A stretch of 7,637 nucleotides of DNA from Desulfuromonadaceae bacterium (GTDB lineage Bacteria > Desulfobacterota > Desulfuromonadia > Desulfuromonadales > Syntrophotaleaceae): contig JAIOSZ010000340.1 in the NCBI GenBank assembly GCA_021107335.1, forward strand, positions 1-7,637, written 5' to 3'. Below the pieces are notes generated by a model that saw only the letters and a list, made by a program, of their open reading frames with translations, searched no databases and was not told where the DNA came from. Positions 6,107 through 7,637 of the stretch are shown in pieces. Position 1 is the first letter of the stretch. The number at the start of each line of letters is the position of its first letter. The position numbers were made by a program, and so were the translations under genes.

Positions 6107-6117
6107 AGGCAATATCA

Positions 6118-6969
6118 ATGCGTTGTACAATCTGGTTAACGATATTGAGCGTTTGGTGCCTTACAGGTACAAGCTTTGCCCTTGAGGTGGTGCGCTTTGC
6201 CCCCTTGCCTATGGAAGACCGTGAAACTGTGGTGAAGCAGTTTCGGCCCATGACCGACTATCTGCAACAACACCTCGGCATCTCCATCGAATATGTTTAC
6301 GCCGACAGTTATGCCAATATTCTTGAAAAGTTCCGTAACGGCGATATTGACTTGGCTTATCTAGGCCCCCTACCCTACGTTGAACTTCGCGGCAGCCATC
6401 CTCAAGCTGAGCCCTTGGTTCACTTCAAAGAAGCTTCGGGCCAGACGACTTATACCTGTGGTCTGGCTGTCTTTGCCGATGCAACATTTCCCCTTAAAAA
6501 CCTAAAAGACAAGAAGCTCGCTTTGACCCAGCCCTTGTCTACCTGCGGTTATCTTTCGGCCAACGGTCTATTGCGCCAACACGGTAGCAGTTTGGAATCT
6601 AACTACTATAGTTACCTTGGCAAGCACGATGCGGTTGCCCTAGCTATTGTGCAAGGTCTGTTTGATGCCGGCGGGCTGAAAACAGCTATCGGTAAAAAAT
6701 ATGCTCATCTCGGACTGACCATTATTGATGAAACGGACCCTCTACCTTCCTTTGCTTTGGTGGGCAACAAAGCTACCCTCAAGCCCGAACTACTCAACCA
6801 AATTCGCCACGCGCTCATTGCCATAGATCCGAAGGGCAAACATAGAACAATGCTCGCTGACTGGGGTGATAACATCCGTTACGGAACGGTCCCGTCAGAC
6901 GATACCAATTACGATGTGATTCGCGAACTGCTTGGTAAAGTCACCATTCCCGATGAAGGCAATTTCTAG
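6118..6969 (+). CDS. PhnD-like periplasmic substrate-binding protein
   Basis: Secreted binding protein of 283 residues in the phosphate/phosphite/phosphonate-binding (PhnD-like) family. A Sec signal peptide covers residues 1-21 (hydrophobic ILSVWCLTGTSFA, cleavage likely after Ala21); Cys14 is not in a proper lipobox, so a soluble periplasmic form is expected. Family motifs follow: RFAPLP (26-31), FRPMTDYLQQHLG (42-54), FRNGDIDLAYLGPLPYVE (72-89), PLSTCGYLSANGLL (139-152, the segment that in PhnD contacts the ligand) and HDAVALAIVQGLFDAGG (about 180-196). Cys114 and Cys143 might form a disulfide. The start is fixed by AGGAGG at 6104-6109. No transporter genes accompany it; instead a membrane sensor starts right at its stop, so it probably presents a ligand to that sensor. 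The ligand need not be a phosphonate. Expression is expected to depend on the upstream riboswitch. Confidence 0.87.
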   Translation: MRCTIWLTILSVWCLTGTSFALEVVRFAPLPMEDRETVVKQFRPMTDYLQQHLGISIEYVYADSYANILEKFRNGDIDLAYLGPLPYVELRGSHPQAEPLVHFKEASGQTTYTCGLAVFADATFPLKNLKDKKLALTQPLSTCGYLSANGLLRQHGSSLESNYYSYLGKHDAVALAIVQGLFDAGGLKTAIGKKYAHLGLTIIDETDPLPSFALVGNKATLKPELLNQIRHALIAIDPKGKHRTMLADWGDNIRYGTVPSDDTNYDVIRELLGKVTIPDEGNF

Positions 6970-7637
6970 ATGGGAAAACAACTCAAACATCTAGCCGCAC
7001 GTTATGGCCTTATCGCTGCCATGCTCTCATTGTCTGTCGGGCTCGGTCTGTTTCTGTTTATGAACATGCAAAAAAAACAAACCAGCCATTTTTCTGAACA
7101 TCAACACACCCTCGATACAGTTTACCGCGCCAGCCTTCAGATGTACCATCTGGCTATAGAAAACTTCTACTCTAGCACCATTAATCGCAACGATATTTTA
7201 CAACTGCTTGAAACTGCCGTTACCAGCCAAGGTCCACAGCAGGACCTGGCTCGTGGACGACTGTACCGCAAGCTCTTCCCTGCCTATCAGGCCTTCAAAA
7301 CTGAGATCCCATTACAATTACAATTTTATCTATCGGACGGCACAAGCTTCTTACGTTTTCACAAACCGGACCGCTATGGTGATCCCCTCCTTGAATTCCA
7401 GGAGTCGGTCCGTTTGGCCAAGGCTGAAAAGCGCCATGTCCACGGCTTTGAAACCGGGAAAGTGCGTTCCGGTTTTCGCTATGTCTTTCCTTTAATCTAC
7501 CAAGGCCGCTATCTCGGTAGTGCTGCAGTTAGTGTTACCGCGAAAGGTATTCGCGATGCACTGGCTAAGCTCGACCCCAACCGAGAATATACCTTTCTGG
7601 TCAATCGCGACCTGACCCAACCCTATATTTTCCCCGA
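6970..7637 (+). CDS. Membrane sensor with periplasmic Cache-like domain (partial)
   Basis: The frame opens at ATG 6970, directly after the TAG of the binding-protein gene, and runs off the window end after 222 codons with no stop. GAAGG at 6955-6959 is a plausible Shine-Dalgarno, and the abutting stop/start suggests translational coupling. Residues about 12-33 (GLIAAMLSLSVGLGLFLFMNM) form one membrane helix behind a basic start. The rest is periplasmic: a helical segment (about 38-75), then a Cache-like part with FYLSDGTSFLRFHKPDRYGD (about 119-138) and GFRYVFPLIYQGRYLGSAAVSV (about 170-191). That pattern is typical of the sensor regions of histidine kinases, GGDEF diguanylate cyclases and chemoreceptors. 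The output domain lies beyond the window, so which of these it is cannot be said. Confidence 0.85.
   Translation, partial: MGKQLKHLAARYGLIAAMLSLSVGLGLFLFMNMQKKQTSHFSEHQHTLDTVYRASLQMYHLAIENFYSSTINRNDILQLLETAVTSQGPQQDLARGRLYRKLFPAYQAFKTEIPLQLQFYLSDGTSFLRFHKPDRYGDPLLEFQESVRLAKAEKRHVHGFETGKVRSGFRYVFPLIYQGRYLGSAAVSVTAKGIRDALAKLDPNREYTFLVNRDLTQPYIFP

Noticed and set aside
7208..7495. Plus-strand open frame near the window end
   Set aside because: It overlaps, in another frame, the sensor gene that starts at 6970, which has a coherent membrane helix and Cache-like pattern.
1..7637. CRISPR arrays, tRNA genes, insertion sequences or attachment sites
   Set aside because: No regularly spaced repeats, tRNA-like cloverleaf, transposase frame or flanking direct repeats were seen.

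Overview
The window looks chromosomal and most likely comes from an anaerobic deltaproteobacterium of the Desulfuromonadales/Geobacter type. This rests on nifE-nifN behind a -24/-12 (sigma-54) promoter, a GEMM-type (cyclic dinucleotide) riboswitch, a non-haem ferritin, a DUF4213/DUF364 protein and a PhnD-like sensory cassette. The taxonomic call is inference from gene content; no rRNA or other marker is present.

Layout. 49-549 (-): unrecognised, mostly helical protein with a C-terminal CxxC, divergent from 782-1306 (+), a FtnA-type ferritin. A strong hairpin at 1337-1374 lies between ferritin and the convergent 1390-2148 (-) gene, a DUF4213/DUF364 protein. 2300-2704 (-) is a GFA-family zinc protein whose start moves to an internal ATG because of a clear Shine-Dalgarno. 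2925-2940 is a good sigma-54 promoter that reads into nifE (3015-4367, probable TTG start) and nifN (4355-5644, overlapping nifE by 13 bases). NifE and NifN together form the scaffold on which the nitrogenase FeMo-cofactor is matured.

The 473-base gap after nifN is not empty. It holds a hairpin right behind the nifN stop, a GEMM-I riboswitch (core 5884-5942), an intrinsic terminator (5978-6016) and the leader of the next operon. The riboswitch 3' strand (5937-5942) is complementary to the 5' arm of the terminator, so an antiterminator/terminator switch can be drawn directly from the sequence, most simply a ligand-OFF switch. Downstream are a secreted PhnD-like binding protein (6118-6969) and, with start directly abutting its stop, a membrane-anchored protein with a periplasmic Cache-like sensor region (6970 to the window end, cut off). 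No ABC permease or ATPase lies between them, so this looks like a binding-protein/sensor pair under second-messenger control. It is the most interesting part of the window.

Two start corrections matter: NifE at TTG 3015 rather than GTG 2973, and the GFA protein at 2704 rather than 2731. Functions of the 49-549 protein and the DUF364 protein, and the output domain of the 6970 sensor, cannot be settled from this window.
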